Origin: Lacrimispora xylanisolvens
GTDB lineage: Bacteria; Bacillota; Clostridia; Lachnospirales; Lachnospiraceae
Assembly (NCBI RefSeq): GCF_002934545.1
Contig: NZ_PTJA01000001.1
Location: 124,001 to 188,000 of the forward strand
Direction: 5' to 3'
Length of the DNA: 64,000 nt
The first letter of the stretch is position 1, and each line of letters begins with the position of its first letter. This document shows, piece by piece, positions 9,401-14,700 of the stretch. Position numbers and translations under genes: made by a program. The notes beneath the pieces were generated by a model. It was not told the origin of the DNA and did not search any database. It saw nothing but the letters and a program-made list of their open reading frames with translations.

Positions 9401-9978
9401 ATGTTCTGGGTGCAGAGCAGCATGGCCATATGGAAGCGGTGGGGTATGATCTTTACTGCAAACTTTTGAACCAGGCGGTTTTGGAACTGAAGGGTGAAAG
9501 AAAAGAAGAGGACACTTACCAGACCGTGGTGGACTGCGATATCGATGCCTACATTCCAACCTCTTATATTAAAAATGAATATCAGAAACTTGATATCTAT
9601 AAGCGCATTTCTTCGATTGAAAACGAAGAAGAACATATGGATATGCAGGATGAACTGATGGACCGTTTCGGCGAGATGCCAAAGCCGGTTGAGAATCTCC
9701 TTAAGGTTGCGGCATTAAAGGCCCTGGCACACAGCGCCTATGTGACCGAGGTAAATATTAACCGCCAGGAAATCCGGCTTACCATGTACCGGAATGCAAA
9801 GCTTAAGGTAGAAGGAATTCCTAAGATTATAGAGCAGTACAGAGGAGATTTAAAATTCCATATGGGAGAAGAACCCAAATTTGCCTACCTTGACCGGAAG
9901 AAAAATGCGACAACAGATGCTATGATAAGCCAGGCTGAGATCATCTTGAAGCAGATTAGTGAATTATCTGATAAATAG
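6442..9978 (+). CDS. mfd: Transcription-repair coupling factor Mfd
   Basis: A full-length, 1178-residue ATP-dependent translocase that removes RNA polymerase stalled at lesions and recruits UvrA. The order of parts is an N-terminal UvrB-homology region, the RNA-polymerase interacting/CarD-like domain near 505-575 (GDYVVHEDHGLGIY), the RecG-like helicase with Walker A GDVGYGKTE near 657 and the DEEQRFG box near 757, a TRG region with QLRGRVGRS, and the C-terminal TRCF domain. It follows pth by 9 bases and is probably cotranscribed with it. No missing motif was seen. Confidence 0.98.
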   Translation: MNDLFEKPLRELKDFEGLCTDLKKKAGPVMASGCMDSQKVHLMYEAAKQAGLKLVITYDDTRAREIYEDLRYFDSDTWLYPARDLLFFNADIHGNLLTKQRMEVFRHLMEQSSGWVVTTFDGLMDHLMPLADLKKQALSVENGQIIDVELWKKQLTQLGYERMGQVDGMGQFSIRGGIIDIFPLTEELPVRIELWDNEVDSIRTFDLESQRSIDQLDEICIYPATEMVLTSQQINDGLEELQKELKKYEKDLRAQSKIQEAARIRSIVSELIEGLKEGWKQHGLDGYIQYFCKGSVSFLDYFSPEDTVFFLDEPERLKEKGETVEMEFRESMIHRLENGYLLPGQTNLLYPAKEMLARIQMKSGVYLTGLEQKLSGFVVKNRYSFQVKNVNSYQNSFELLIKDLTRWKREGYRVILLSASRTRASRLAGDLREYELRAYCPDDQDGEHEVKPGEILVTHGNIHRGFEYPMIKFLVITEGDMFGVEKKKRKRKKTVYEGTRIQNFSDLAVGDYVVHEDHGLGIYRGIEKIEQDGVIKDYLKVEYAENGNLYLPATRLDGIQKYAGAEAKKPKLNRLGGDQWNKTKTRVKGAVKEIAKDLVMLYAARQQTHGFRYSEDTVWQKEFEEMFPYEETEDQWDAIESTKADMESGKIMDRLICGDVGYGKTEIALRAAFKAVQEGKQVVYLVPTTILAQQHYNTFAQRMKDFPVRVDLMSRFKTSAQIKKTVEDLRKGMVDIVVGTHRVLSKDVQFKDLGLLIIDEEQRFGVAHKEKIKQLKENIDVLTLTATPIPRTLHMSLVGIRDMSVLEEPPVDRMPIQTYVMEHNDEMVREAIHRELSRGGQVYYVYNRVNNIDEIANHIAKLVPEAVVTFAHGQMHEHELERIMFDFVNGEIDVLVCTTIIETGLDISNANTMIIQDADRMGLSQLYQLRGRVGRSSRTAYAFLMYKRDKMLKEEAEKRLQAIREFTELGSGIKIAMRDLEIRGAGNVLGAEQHGHMEAVGYDLYCKLLNQAVLELKGERKEEDTYQTVVDCDIDAYIPTSYIKNEYQKLDIYKRISSIENEEEHMDMQDELMDRFGEMPKPVENLLKVAALKALAHSAYVTEVNINRQEIRLTMYRNAKLKVEGIPKIIEQYRGDLKFHMGEEPKFAYLDRKKNATTDAMISQAEIILKQISELSDK

Positions 9979-10020
9979 AAAAATATAGAAAATATAACTA
10001 AAAAAATAAGGCTTGTCTGG

Positions 10021-10048
10021 TTGATTTTTCGGCATTTTGTGATATACT
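10021..10048 (+). promoter_or_regulatory. Promoter of a small-protein gene
   Basis: TTGATT (10021-10026), a 16-base spacer and TATACT (10043-10048). It lies just past mfd and precedes a 61-codon gene that has its own ribosome site and terminator. Confidence 0.6.
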
Positions 10049-10122
10049 AATAGTAGAAGATGGGATTAAGTCCCGGATGCTTTCTTACTTCAATACATTT
10101 GTTTCGAAGAAAGGTGGTAGCT

Positions 10123-10308
10123 ATGGACGTTTTAGGTATGTATCTTCTCCAACGAGTATCAGATGAATTAACCATTCAGCGCTATGGTTCTTTTGAAAAC
10201 AGATTTGTGTCCCCTGTTCCCGATAATCCGGCAGCAAAAGTGGCACATGAGGCGTATATAACCTCTTCAAAAGAAGTTCCCCATCGTGTCAAACAAGGTG
10301 ATTTTTAA
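10123..10308 (+). CDS. Small protein of unknown function (61 aa)
   Basis: A 61-residue reading frame starting at the ATG at 10123 with AAAGGTGG 6-13 bases upstream; an in-frame ATG at 10060 has no ribosome site and would start inside the leader. The gene stands alone between its own promoter (10021-10048) and a strong terminator (10357-10399), which argues that it is real. The protein begins MDVLGMYLLQRVSDEL and has no signal peptide, membrane helix or cysteine. In Bacillus this position between mfd and spoVT is not occupied by such a gene. I do not recognise it. Confidence 0.6.
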   Translation: MDVLGMYLLQRVSDELTIQRYGSFENRFVSPVPDNPAAKVAHEAYITSSKEVPHRVKQGDF

Positions 10309-10356
10309 TCTGGGTATGGAACATCCCACTTCTTAAAATTTCATAATTTACTAATT

Positions 10357-10399
10357 AAAAATCAGGGTTAGACTTTATTAAAAGTCTGGCCCTGATTTT
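10357..10399 (+). terminator. Rho-independent terminator of the 61-aa gene
   Basis: AAAATCAGGG with AGACTTT on the left pairs with AAAGTCT and CCCTGATTTT on the right around a 4-base loop, ending in TTTT. The long stem is nearly perfect. Confidence 0.85.
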
Positions 10400-10498
10400 A
10401 AAATTTGGGAAAAATGGCAGACTTAAGTATAATCTGGTGTAATCGATGCAAAATAATATCAGTGATATAAAAATGCACAAGATGGAGGAATATTAAAT

Positions 10499-11047
10499 AT
10501 GAAAGCAACTGGTATTGTAAGAAGAATTGATGATCTTGGACGCGTGGTAATACCAAAAGAGATCAGACGAACACTCAGACTCAGAGAAGGAACTCCGCTT
10601 GAGATATTTACAGACAGAGAAGGCGAAATTATATTAAAAAAATATTCTCCTATGGTAGAGCTTACTGCATTTGCTTCCCAGTATGCGGAAGCAATGGCAC
10701 AGACTACCGGACTGACCGTATGTATCAGTGACCGCGATCAGATTATCGCTGTGGCTGGCGGATCAAAAAAGGAGCTTCTCCAAAAGACCATCAGCAAGCA
10801 GCTGGAGACAATCATTAATGAGCGTACCGTTGTTGTGGCAGGAAAAGATGATAAAGGATTTGTAGCATTGACAGGAGAGACCCTGGAAGGCATAACGGCT
10901 CAGGTAGTGGCACCAATTATTTGCGAAGGAGATGCCATTGGAGCAGTTGCACTTTTAAGCAGAGAGCCAAGAGCACGCTTTGGTGATATGGAGACAAAAC
11001 TTGCGACAACAGCTGCCGGATTTTTAGGACGCCAGATGGAAGGTTAA
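10499..11047 (+). CDS. spoVT: Stage V sporulation protein T (AbrB-family regulator with GAF domain)
   Basis: A 182-residue regulator. Residues 1-50 form the AbrB-type swapped-hairpin DNA-binding domain (GIVRRIDDLGRVVIPKEIRR), and about 55-180 form the GAF-like domain characteristic of SpoVT. In Bacillus SpoVT acts in the forespore and modulates sigma-G genes. The ATG is preceded by GATGGAGG. A TATAAT at 10428-10433 with a poor TTGGGA 17 bases upstream is a possible promoter. Its position after mfd and before mazG matches the Bacillus gene order. The small 47-codon gene follows 12 bases later. Confidence 0.95.
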   Translation: MKATGIVRRIDDLGRVVIPKEIRRTLRLREGTPLEIFTDREGEIILKKYSPMVELTAFASQYAEAMAQTTGLTVCISDRDQIIAVAGGSKKELLQKTISKQLETIINERTVVVAGKDDKGFVALTGETLEGITAQVVAPIICEGDAIGAVALLSREPRARFGDMETKLATTAAGFLGRQMEG

Positions 11048-11059
11048 GGAGGTGAGAAC

Positions 11060-11203
11060 ATGAGGATTTTTATGCCCGAAGAGGATGACTACAGTGATGG
11101 CGATATCCCGGAGATTGATACGGACCCTTACAAAGACGGTTTTTATGTAGAGCCACTGCCAGAATCAGAAAGACCAAGAAGAGACGGTCCTGGAGGGGAT
11201 TAA
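11060..11203 (+). CDS. Small acidic protein (47 aa), unknown
   Basis: A 47-residue frame beginning MRIFMPEEDDYSDGD, with a nearly ideal AAGGAGGTGAG ribosome site 4 bases from its ATG, 12 bases after the spoVT stop, and followed immediately by a terminator. About a third of the residues are Asp or Glu, with a basic SERPRRDG tail. The strong ribosome site and the operon position support a real gene cotranscribed with spoVT; expression in spores is an inference from that neighbour. Not a family I recognise. Confidence 0.65.
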   Translation: MRIFMPEEDDYSDGDIPEIDTDPYKDGFYVEPLPESERPRRDGPGGD

Positions 11204-11222
11204 TACAAAAAATGCGCAACTA

Positions 11223-11257
11223 AAAACGGCAGCCAGAAATTAATAGGCTGCCGTTTT
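11223..11257 (+). terminator. Rho-independent terminator after the spoVT unit
   Basis: AAAACGGCAGCC (11223-11234) pairs perfectly with GGCTGCCGTTTT (11246-11257). It sits between convergent genes and could serve both strands. Confidence 0.88.
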
Positions 11258-11272
11258 GATGACGGGTCGTGA

Positions 11273-12253
11273 TTAGTTGATGGTCTGATCGCCATCCTTA
11301 ATACAATAGTTAACCTTTACACCCAGCTCTTCCATCCATTTTCTGGTCTCCAGGGTTTTCCAGTCGCCGCTGCCGATACCGCTGCCGTTATCATTATTCC
11401 ACAGCCAGAGCGGACATGGCCATAATGCGATCTGGGGTTTAATGGCTGCGTATACTTCCCGGCTTACGCCATACTGTCCATGGTGGGACATCTGCACAAT
11501 ATCGCTTTTTAAATCAGCTGCGCTTGTCTCTTCCAAAAGAAGTTTTCCCGCCTCAGGCCCCATATCTCCCAAAACAAGAATGCTTACATTGTTTAAAAAG
11601 AATTTGTATGCAACAGAGCTGTTGTTTACTGATGTTACATCAAGCAAGTATGGGTTATTCAGTACCTTGGCCTTTATTGAGCCCACCTGGATCTCGTCTC
11701 CTTTTTTCACGGTATGGAGACTTGCTGCCGGGAGTGTAGATAAGGCAGAACGCAAATCCGTTACCAAAAGAGATCGGGAGGACTCTACCTTATCATACCA
11801 GGACTGGTCCGCAAGAGAATAGTAAACATTGTCAATTGTAATTTTACGATCTGGATTATTTAAAATTTTAACCAGTGCTCCCACGTGGTCGGAGTGGGGA
11901 TGGGTGACAAACCAGGCAGAGACATGTCCGCCTTTTGAACGGATTACATCACTTAAATGATCCGCATCAATATCCCAGCCGCCGTCAATGACTACCAGAG
12001 ATCCGTTCTTGTCCTGCAATACCATGGAAAGCATCTGACGGTTGTCATAATCTGCAAGAAGGGAAAGGCTCCCTCCGTTAAAGATCTTGCCGCCAGGGCC
12101 GATATTTAAGGAAGGACCAATGCCCATACGTACGGCTGTCAACTCATCGGCGGTACTTCCGGGCGTCACAATTTCAGGTGTAAATGCACTTAAAACGATG
12201 TTAATAAACAGCACGCAGGCGGCTATTTTTTTCCATATACTAAAATGTTTCAT
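11273..12253 (-). CDS. Secreted or membrane-anchored MBL-fold metallohydrolase (ComEC C-terminal-like)
   Basis: A 326-residue protein with an N-terminal hydrophobic segment (about residues 8-26) that is either a signal peptide or an anchor, then a metallo-beta-lactamase domain with THPHSDH (117-123), ISILVLGDMG and MSHHGQYG, as in the ComEC/Rec2 C-terminal hydrolase group. Metal-dependent phosphodiesterase or similar activity outside the membrane is likely; the substrate is unknown. It is on the opposite strand to the surrounding sporulation block and sits where yabM lies in Bacillus, so it looks like an insertion into the conserved order. The N-terminus carries GTAGG-free AGGTTAAC before the ATG, a modest ribosome site (GGAGG at 12257-12261 on the minus strand). 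Confidence 0.8.
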   Translation of the reverse strand: MKHFSIWKKIAACVLFINIVLSAFTPEIVTPGSTADELTAVRMGIGPSLNIGPGGKIFNGGSLSLLADYDNRQMLSMVLQDKNGSLVVIDGGWDIDADHLSDVIRSKGGHVSAWFVTHPHSDHVGALVKILNNPDRKITIDNVYYSLADQSWYDKVESSRSLLVTDLRSALSTLPAASLHTVKKGDEIQVGSIKAKVLNNPYLLDVTSVNNSSVAYKFFLNNVSILVLGDMGPEAGKLLLEETSAADLKSDIVQMSHHGQYGVSREVYAAIKPQIALWPCPLWLWNNDNGSGIGSGDWKTLETRKWMEELGVKVNYCIKDGDQTIN

Positions 12254-12373
12254 GTTAACCTCCGGTTTTATTTAACTGCACTTATTATAATAGAATCAAG
12301 GGATTTTTAACAGGGGTCCGGGACAAATGTCAGAAAAACGTCAGAATTGGAAACAGATTCCCCCGGTATGTGT

Positions 12374-12379
12374 TATAAT
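12374..12379 (+). promoter_or_regulatory. Extended -10 promoter of mazG
   Basis: TGTTATAAT contains an extended TGn motif and a perfect TATAAT at 12374-12379, with no good -35 at normal spacing. AAAAGGAGG follows shortly before the mazG ATG. Confidence 0.45.
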
Positions 12380-12401
12380 CTGAAAAAAGGAGGTTCCGTG
12401 C

Positions 12402-12794
12402 ATGTATACTTTTCAAGATTTAGTAGATATTACAAATAAACTGCGGGCGGAGGATGGTTGTCCCTGGGACAGAGAACAGACTCACGAGAGCTTAAAAAAG
12501 CATCTGGAGGAAGAGAGCCAGGAAGTATTCCAGGCAATTGACCATAAGGATATGGAAAATCTTTGTGAAGAACTGGGAGATGTTTTGTTTCAGGTAATGC
12601 TGCACAGCCAGATTGCCAAGGAAAGCCACTGCTTTTCCATCGACGATGTGGTGAATGGAATCTGTGAGAAAATGATCCGCAGACATCCCCATGTTTTTGG
12701 CGATAAAAAGGTGATTTCGTCGGAAGAGGGAGAGGCTGTCTGGAATGCGATAAAAATGCAGGAGAAGGCTCGCGAAAAGAGCAAAAAACCTTGA
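12402..12794 (+). CDS. mazG: MazG-family nucleoside triphosphate pyrophosphohydrolase
   Basis: A 130-residue, single-domain MazG, equal to one half of the E. coli protein. It hydrolyses (d)NTPs to NMP and pyrophosphate and so cleans or trims nucleotide pools. The metal-binding pattern EExxE...ExxD is present at Glu37-Glu38-Glu41 and Glu57-Asp60, with the family signature CPWDREQTHESL at 20-31. It corresponds to yabN in Bacillus, where an N-terminal methyltransferase domain is fused; that domain is missing here. Its stop codon overlaps the -35 of the HU promoter. Confidence 0.93.
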   Translation: MYTFQDLVDITNKLRAEDGCPWDREQTHESLKKHLEEESQEVFQAIDHKDMENLCEELGDVLFQVMLHSQIAKESHCFSIDDVVNGICEKMIRRHPHVFGDKKVISSEEGEAVWNAIKMQEKAREKSKKP

Positions 12795-12819
12795 CAAAAA
12801 CAGGAGAAACAGCTATAAA
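12791..12819 (+). promoter_or_regulatory. Promoter of the HU gene
   Basis: TTGACA (12791-12796), a 17-base spacer and TATAAA (12814-12819). The -35 contains the mazG stop codon, so the two units abut. Confidence 0.7.
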
Positions 12820-12885
12820 TGATATAGTAATCGTGTCAACGAGAAAATCAGTAGCCTGGTGCTACATTCTAGGAGGAAGATATCA

Positions 12886-13161
12886 ATGAACAAAGCAGAG
12901 TTAATCGCGGCAGTAGCAGAGAAAGCAGAGCTGTCCAAGAAGGATGCAGAAAAGGCAGTAAAAGCTTTAACAGATGTAATATCTGAAGAATTAGTTAAGG
13001 GCGAGAAAATCCAGTTAGTTGGCTTTGGTACATTCGAAGTATCTGAGAGAGCTGCCAGAGAAGGCAGAAATCCTAAGAGCGGTGAAGTAATGAATATACC
13101 GGCTTCCAAGACTCCAAAGTTCAAAGCAGGTAAGGCATTAAAGGATATGGTGAACGCATAA
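12886..13161 (+). CDS. hup: HU family DNA-binding protein
   Basis: A 91-residue histone-like protein that bends and compacts DNA as a dimer. The family signature is seen in [18 protein letters not shown], including the Arg-Asn-Pro at the tip of the DNA-binding arm. I use the ATG at 12886 because AGGAGGAAG lies 6-14 bases upstream; an in-frame upstream start would add nine residues not found in HU. It has its own promoter at 12791 and is followed 3 bases later by rqcP, so rqcP is probably cotranscribed. HU is not in this place in Bacillus. Confidence 0.96.
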   Translation: MNKAELIAAVAEKAELSKKDAEKAVKALTDVISEELVKGEKIQLVGFGTFEVSERAAREGRNPKSGEVMNIPASKTPKFKAGKALKDMVNA

Positions 13162-13164
13162 TCC

Positions 13165-13404
13165 ATGAGACTTGATAAGTTTCTGAAAGTTTCCAGGATC
13201 ATTAAGAGAAGAACCGTAGCAAACGAAGCCTGTGATGCAGGCCGTGTGCTTGTGAATGATAAACCTGCAAAAGCCTCCTTAAACATTAAGGAAGGCGATG
13301 TAATTGAAATACACTTTGGCACCAGTTCGGTTAAGGTAGAGGTTCTTGATGTGGCGGAAACCGTAAAAAAAGATGAGGCAAAAGAGCTTTATCGATATCT
13401 TTAG
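13165..13404 (+). CDS. rqcP: RqcP (YabO), S4-domain ribosome quality control factor
   Basis: A 79-residue S4 RNA-binding protein of the Hsp15/RqcP family, starting MRLDKFLKVSRIIKRR. RqcP binds obstructed 50S subunits and works with RqcH in alanine tailing of stalled chains. It begins 3 bases after the HU stop and corresponds to yabO in Bacillus, upstream of yabP. The following 90 bases hold a hairpin that would end transcription or block yabP translation, so rqcP is likely the last gene of the vegetative unit. Confidence 0.94.
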   Translation: MRLDKFLKVSRIIKRRTVANEACDAGRVLVNDKPAKASLNIKEGDVIEIHFGTSSVKVEVLDVAETVKKDEAKELYRYL

Positions 13405-13435
13405 CCTTTGACTTGATACAAAAGTTTAATTTCAG

Positions 13436-13464
13436 GAATATTGGAGCTCGCCTCCTAATATACT
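13436..13464 (+). promoter_or_regulatory. Candidate sigma-E-type promoter of yabP
   Basis: GAATATT (13436-13442) matches the -35 of Bacillus sigma-E promoters. After 16 bases comes TATACTTT (from 13459), a partial match to the -10 octamer CATACANT. The predicted start near 13471-13473 lies at the loop of the hairpin. yabP is sigma-E dependent in Bacillus. The -10 match is imperfect. Confidence 0.4.
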
Positions 13465-13490
13465 TTATACAGGTATATTAGGAGGTTTTT
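13451..13490 (+). terminator. Terminator-like hairpin that contains the yabP ribosome site
   Basis: CCTCCTAATATAC (13451-13463) pairs perfectly with GTATATTAGGAGG (13473-13485), followed by TTTTTCTTT. The right arm is the yabP Shine-Dalgarno (AGGAGG). RNA reading through from rqcP would fold it and either terminate or hide the ribosome site. Confidence 0.75.
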
Positions 13491-13494
13491 CTTT

Positions 13495-13779
13495 ATGGAA
13501 GAAAAGATAAGCGTACGCCCTCACAGGCTGACAATAGATAATCGTGCTTCCAGTACGATGACTGGAATACGGGACGTGGTATCTTTCGATGAAAACCAGG
13601 TGGTACTGGATACGGATATGGGGCTTTTGACTTTAAAGGGCAAGGATCTTCATGTCAGCCGGTTAACTCTGGAAAAGGGGGAAGTGGATTTAAACGGCAC
13701 CATAGAGAGTCTTTTATATTCCTCTAACGAGGCTCTTAGAAGGTCAGGGGAGTCTCTTCTGTCCAGGCTGTTTAAATAA
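13495..13779 (+). CDS. yabP: Sporulation protein YabP
   Basis: A 94-residue YabP-family protein of the size found in spore formers, with the family core TGIRDVVSFDENQVVLDTDMG. YabP is needed for spore formation in Bacillus, where it is expressed in the mother cell with yabQ; its biochemical role is not settled. The ATG at 13495 is 9 bases after AGGAGG, which lies in the right arm of a 13-bp hairpin. yabQ follows 17 bases downstream. Confidence 0.92.
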   Translation: MEEKISVRPHRLTIDNRASSTMTGIRDVVSFDENQVVLDTDMGLLTLKGKDLHVSRLTLEKGEVDLNGTIESLLYSSNEALRRSGESLLSRLFK

Positions 13780-13796
13780 AATCCAGAGGGAGTCAT

Positions 13797-14153
13797 ATGA
13801 GCGTTCATATCGTATATGAAGTAAAACTTCTGCTCTACAGCTTTTTTACAGGTGCAGGGCTTATGATGACATATGACCTGCTTCGAATTTTCCGTATATT
13901 TATTCCTCATTCTTATGTATTTACAGGAATTGAGGACATGATTTATTGGGTTTATGCCGCGCTGGTGACATTTTCCCTGTTGTATGAACAAAATGACGGA
14001 GGTTTGAGAGGATATGTCATAGCCGGGGTTTTTCTTGGGATGTTTTTATATGACCGGCTGGTCAGCAGGTTTTTTTTAAAATCCTTGAAAAACCTTCAGA
14101 AATACCTTAAAATGATAATGCATAAGTGGATCCGTCCAAAGAGACGGCAGTAG
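13797..14153 (+). CDS. yabQ: Spore cortex biosynthesis protein YabQ
   Basis: A 118-residue membrane protein with about three or four hydrophobic segments (near 10-30, 38-62, 68-88), matching YabQ, which is required for cortex assembly in Bacillus and localises to membranes around the forespore. GAGGGAG precedes the ATG. It lies between yabP and divIC in the conserved order. The C-terminus is strongly basic (KWIRPKRRQ). Confidence 0.9.
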   Translation: MSVHIVYEVKLLLYSFFTGAGLMMTYDLLRIFRIFIPHSYVFTGIEDMIYWVYAALVTFSLLYEQNDGGLRGYVIAGVFLGMFLYDRLVSRFFLKSLKNLQKYLKMIMHKWIRPKRRQ

Positions 14154-14170
14154 GAACAACTGGTGATTGT

Positions 14171-14494
14171 ATGAATAAGATGGGAAAGTCAAGAAGAAAA
14201 AGAAAAGATAGATGGGGCAACCGCATGACCTTGATTGGAATTACCTTTGTGGTATTCAGTCTGGCAGTGATTGTCACGATTGAAGGTGCTTCGCTCAAAG
14301 AAAAAGAACTGGAATATCAGTATCGCCTGCAAAATCTTCAGGCGCAGGTGGACAAGGAGCAGAGTCGTGCCAAAGAACTGGAAGAATACCGGGTATATGT
14401 CCAGACCAAGCAGTATGTGGAGGAAGTGGCAAAGCAGAAGCTGGGGCTTGTGAAACCCGATGAAATACTATTGAAACCATCGCAGAAGAAGTAG
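14171..14494 (+). CDS. divIC: Septum formation initiator DivIC/FtsB family
   Basis: A 107-residue bitopic protein: basic cytoplasmic tail, a membrane helix at about 19-36, and a coiled coil at 41-75, as in DivIC/FtsB of the divisome. It activates septal wall synthesis with DivIB and FtsL. I choose the ATG at 14171 with GGTGA just upstream; an earlier in-frame ATG would overlap yabQ and add a tail with no ribosome site. As in Bacillus it follows yabQ and precedes spoIIE, though the S1-domain gene yabR is missing. Confidence 0.88.
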   Translation: MNKMGKSRRKRKDRWGNRMTLIGITFVVFSLAVIVTIEGASLKEKELEYQYRLQNLQAQVDKEQSRAKELEEYRVYVQTKQYVEEVAKQKLGLVKPDEILLKPSQKK

Positions 14495-14499
14495 AATCT

Positions 14500-14598
14500 C
14501 TGCGGGTATCCCCCTATGTCTAAAAAACCTGGACATAATTAGAGGAGCACCCTGCGGGTATCCCTTGATGCCCAAAAAACTTGGACATAATTAGAGGA
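14500..14598 (+). repeat. Two 47-base imperfect direct repeats, 52-base period
   Basis: Unit 1 (14500-14546) and unit 2 (14552-14598) both start CTGCGGGTATCCC, share AAAAAAC in the middle and end TGGACATAATTAGAGGA, differing at about six positions. Each can form a small stem (TATGTC with GACATA in unit 1). They lie in the non-coding gap between divIC and the spoIIE promoter. No coding frame or known element explains them. Confidence 0.75.
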
Positions 14599-14601
14599 AA
14601 C

Positions 14602-14666
14602 TGTCGTACAATTTTAAAAATGAATCAGCTGTTTTGACAAAATTTTCCCTCCTGCCTGTATATAAT
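14602..14666 (+). promoter_or_regulatory. spoIIE promoter: 21-bp spacer with two candidate Spo0A boxes
   Basis: TTGACA (14634-14639) and TATAAT (14661-14666) are separated by 21 bases, the unusual spacing known for the Spo0A-dependent spoIIE and spoIIG promoters of Bacillus. TGTCGTA (14602-14608) matches the 0A box TGTCGAA at six of seven bases, and TTTGACA (14633-14639) matches its complement TTCGACA at six of seven, overlapping the -35. A TGTATA at 17-bp spacing (14657-14662) is an alternative -10. Confidence 0.65.
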
Positions 14667-14699
14667 GGTTTAAAGCATGATACAGGCAGGAGGGATTTT
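14647..14699 (+). terminator. Terminator-like hairpin that contains the spoIIE ribosome site
   Basis: CCCTCCTGCCTGTAT (14647-14661) pairs perfectly over 15 bases with ATACAGGCAGGAGGG (14680-14694), followed by ATTTTT. The right arm holds the AGGAGGG used by spoIIE. The predicted transcription start near 14673 is in the loop, so RNA from the spoIIE promoter lacks the left arm. Confidence 0.75.
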
Positions 14700-14700
14700 T

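Noticed and set aside
11442-11822. Plus-strand frame inside the MBL gene
   Set aside because: Shadow of the minus-strand coding region, no ribosome site, composition follows the real gene.
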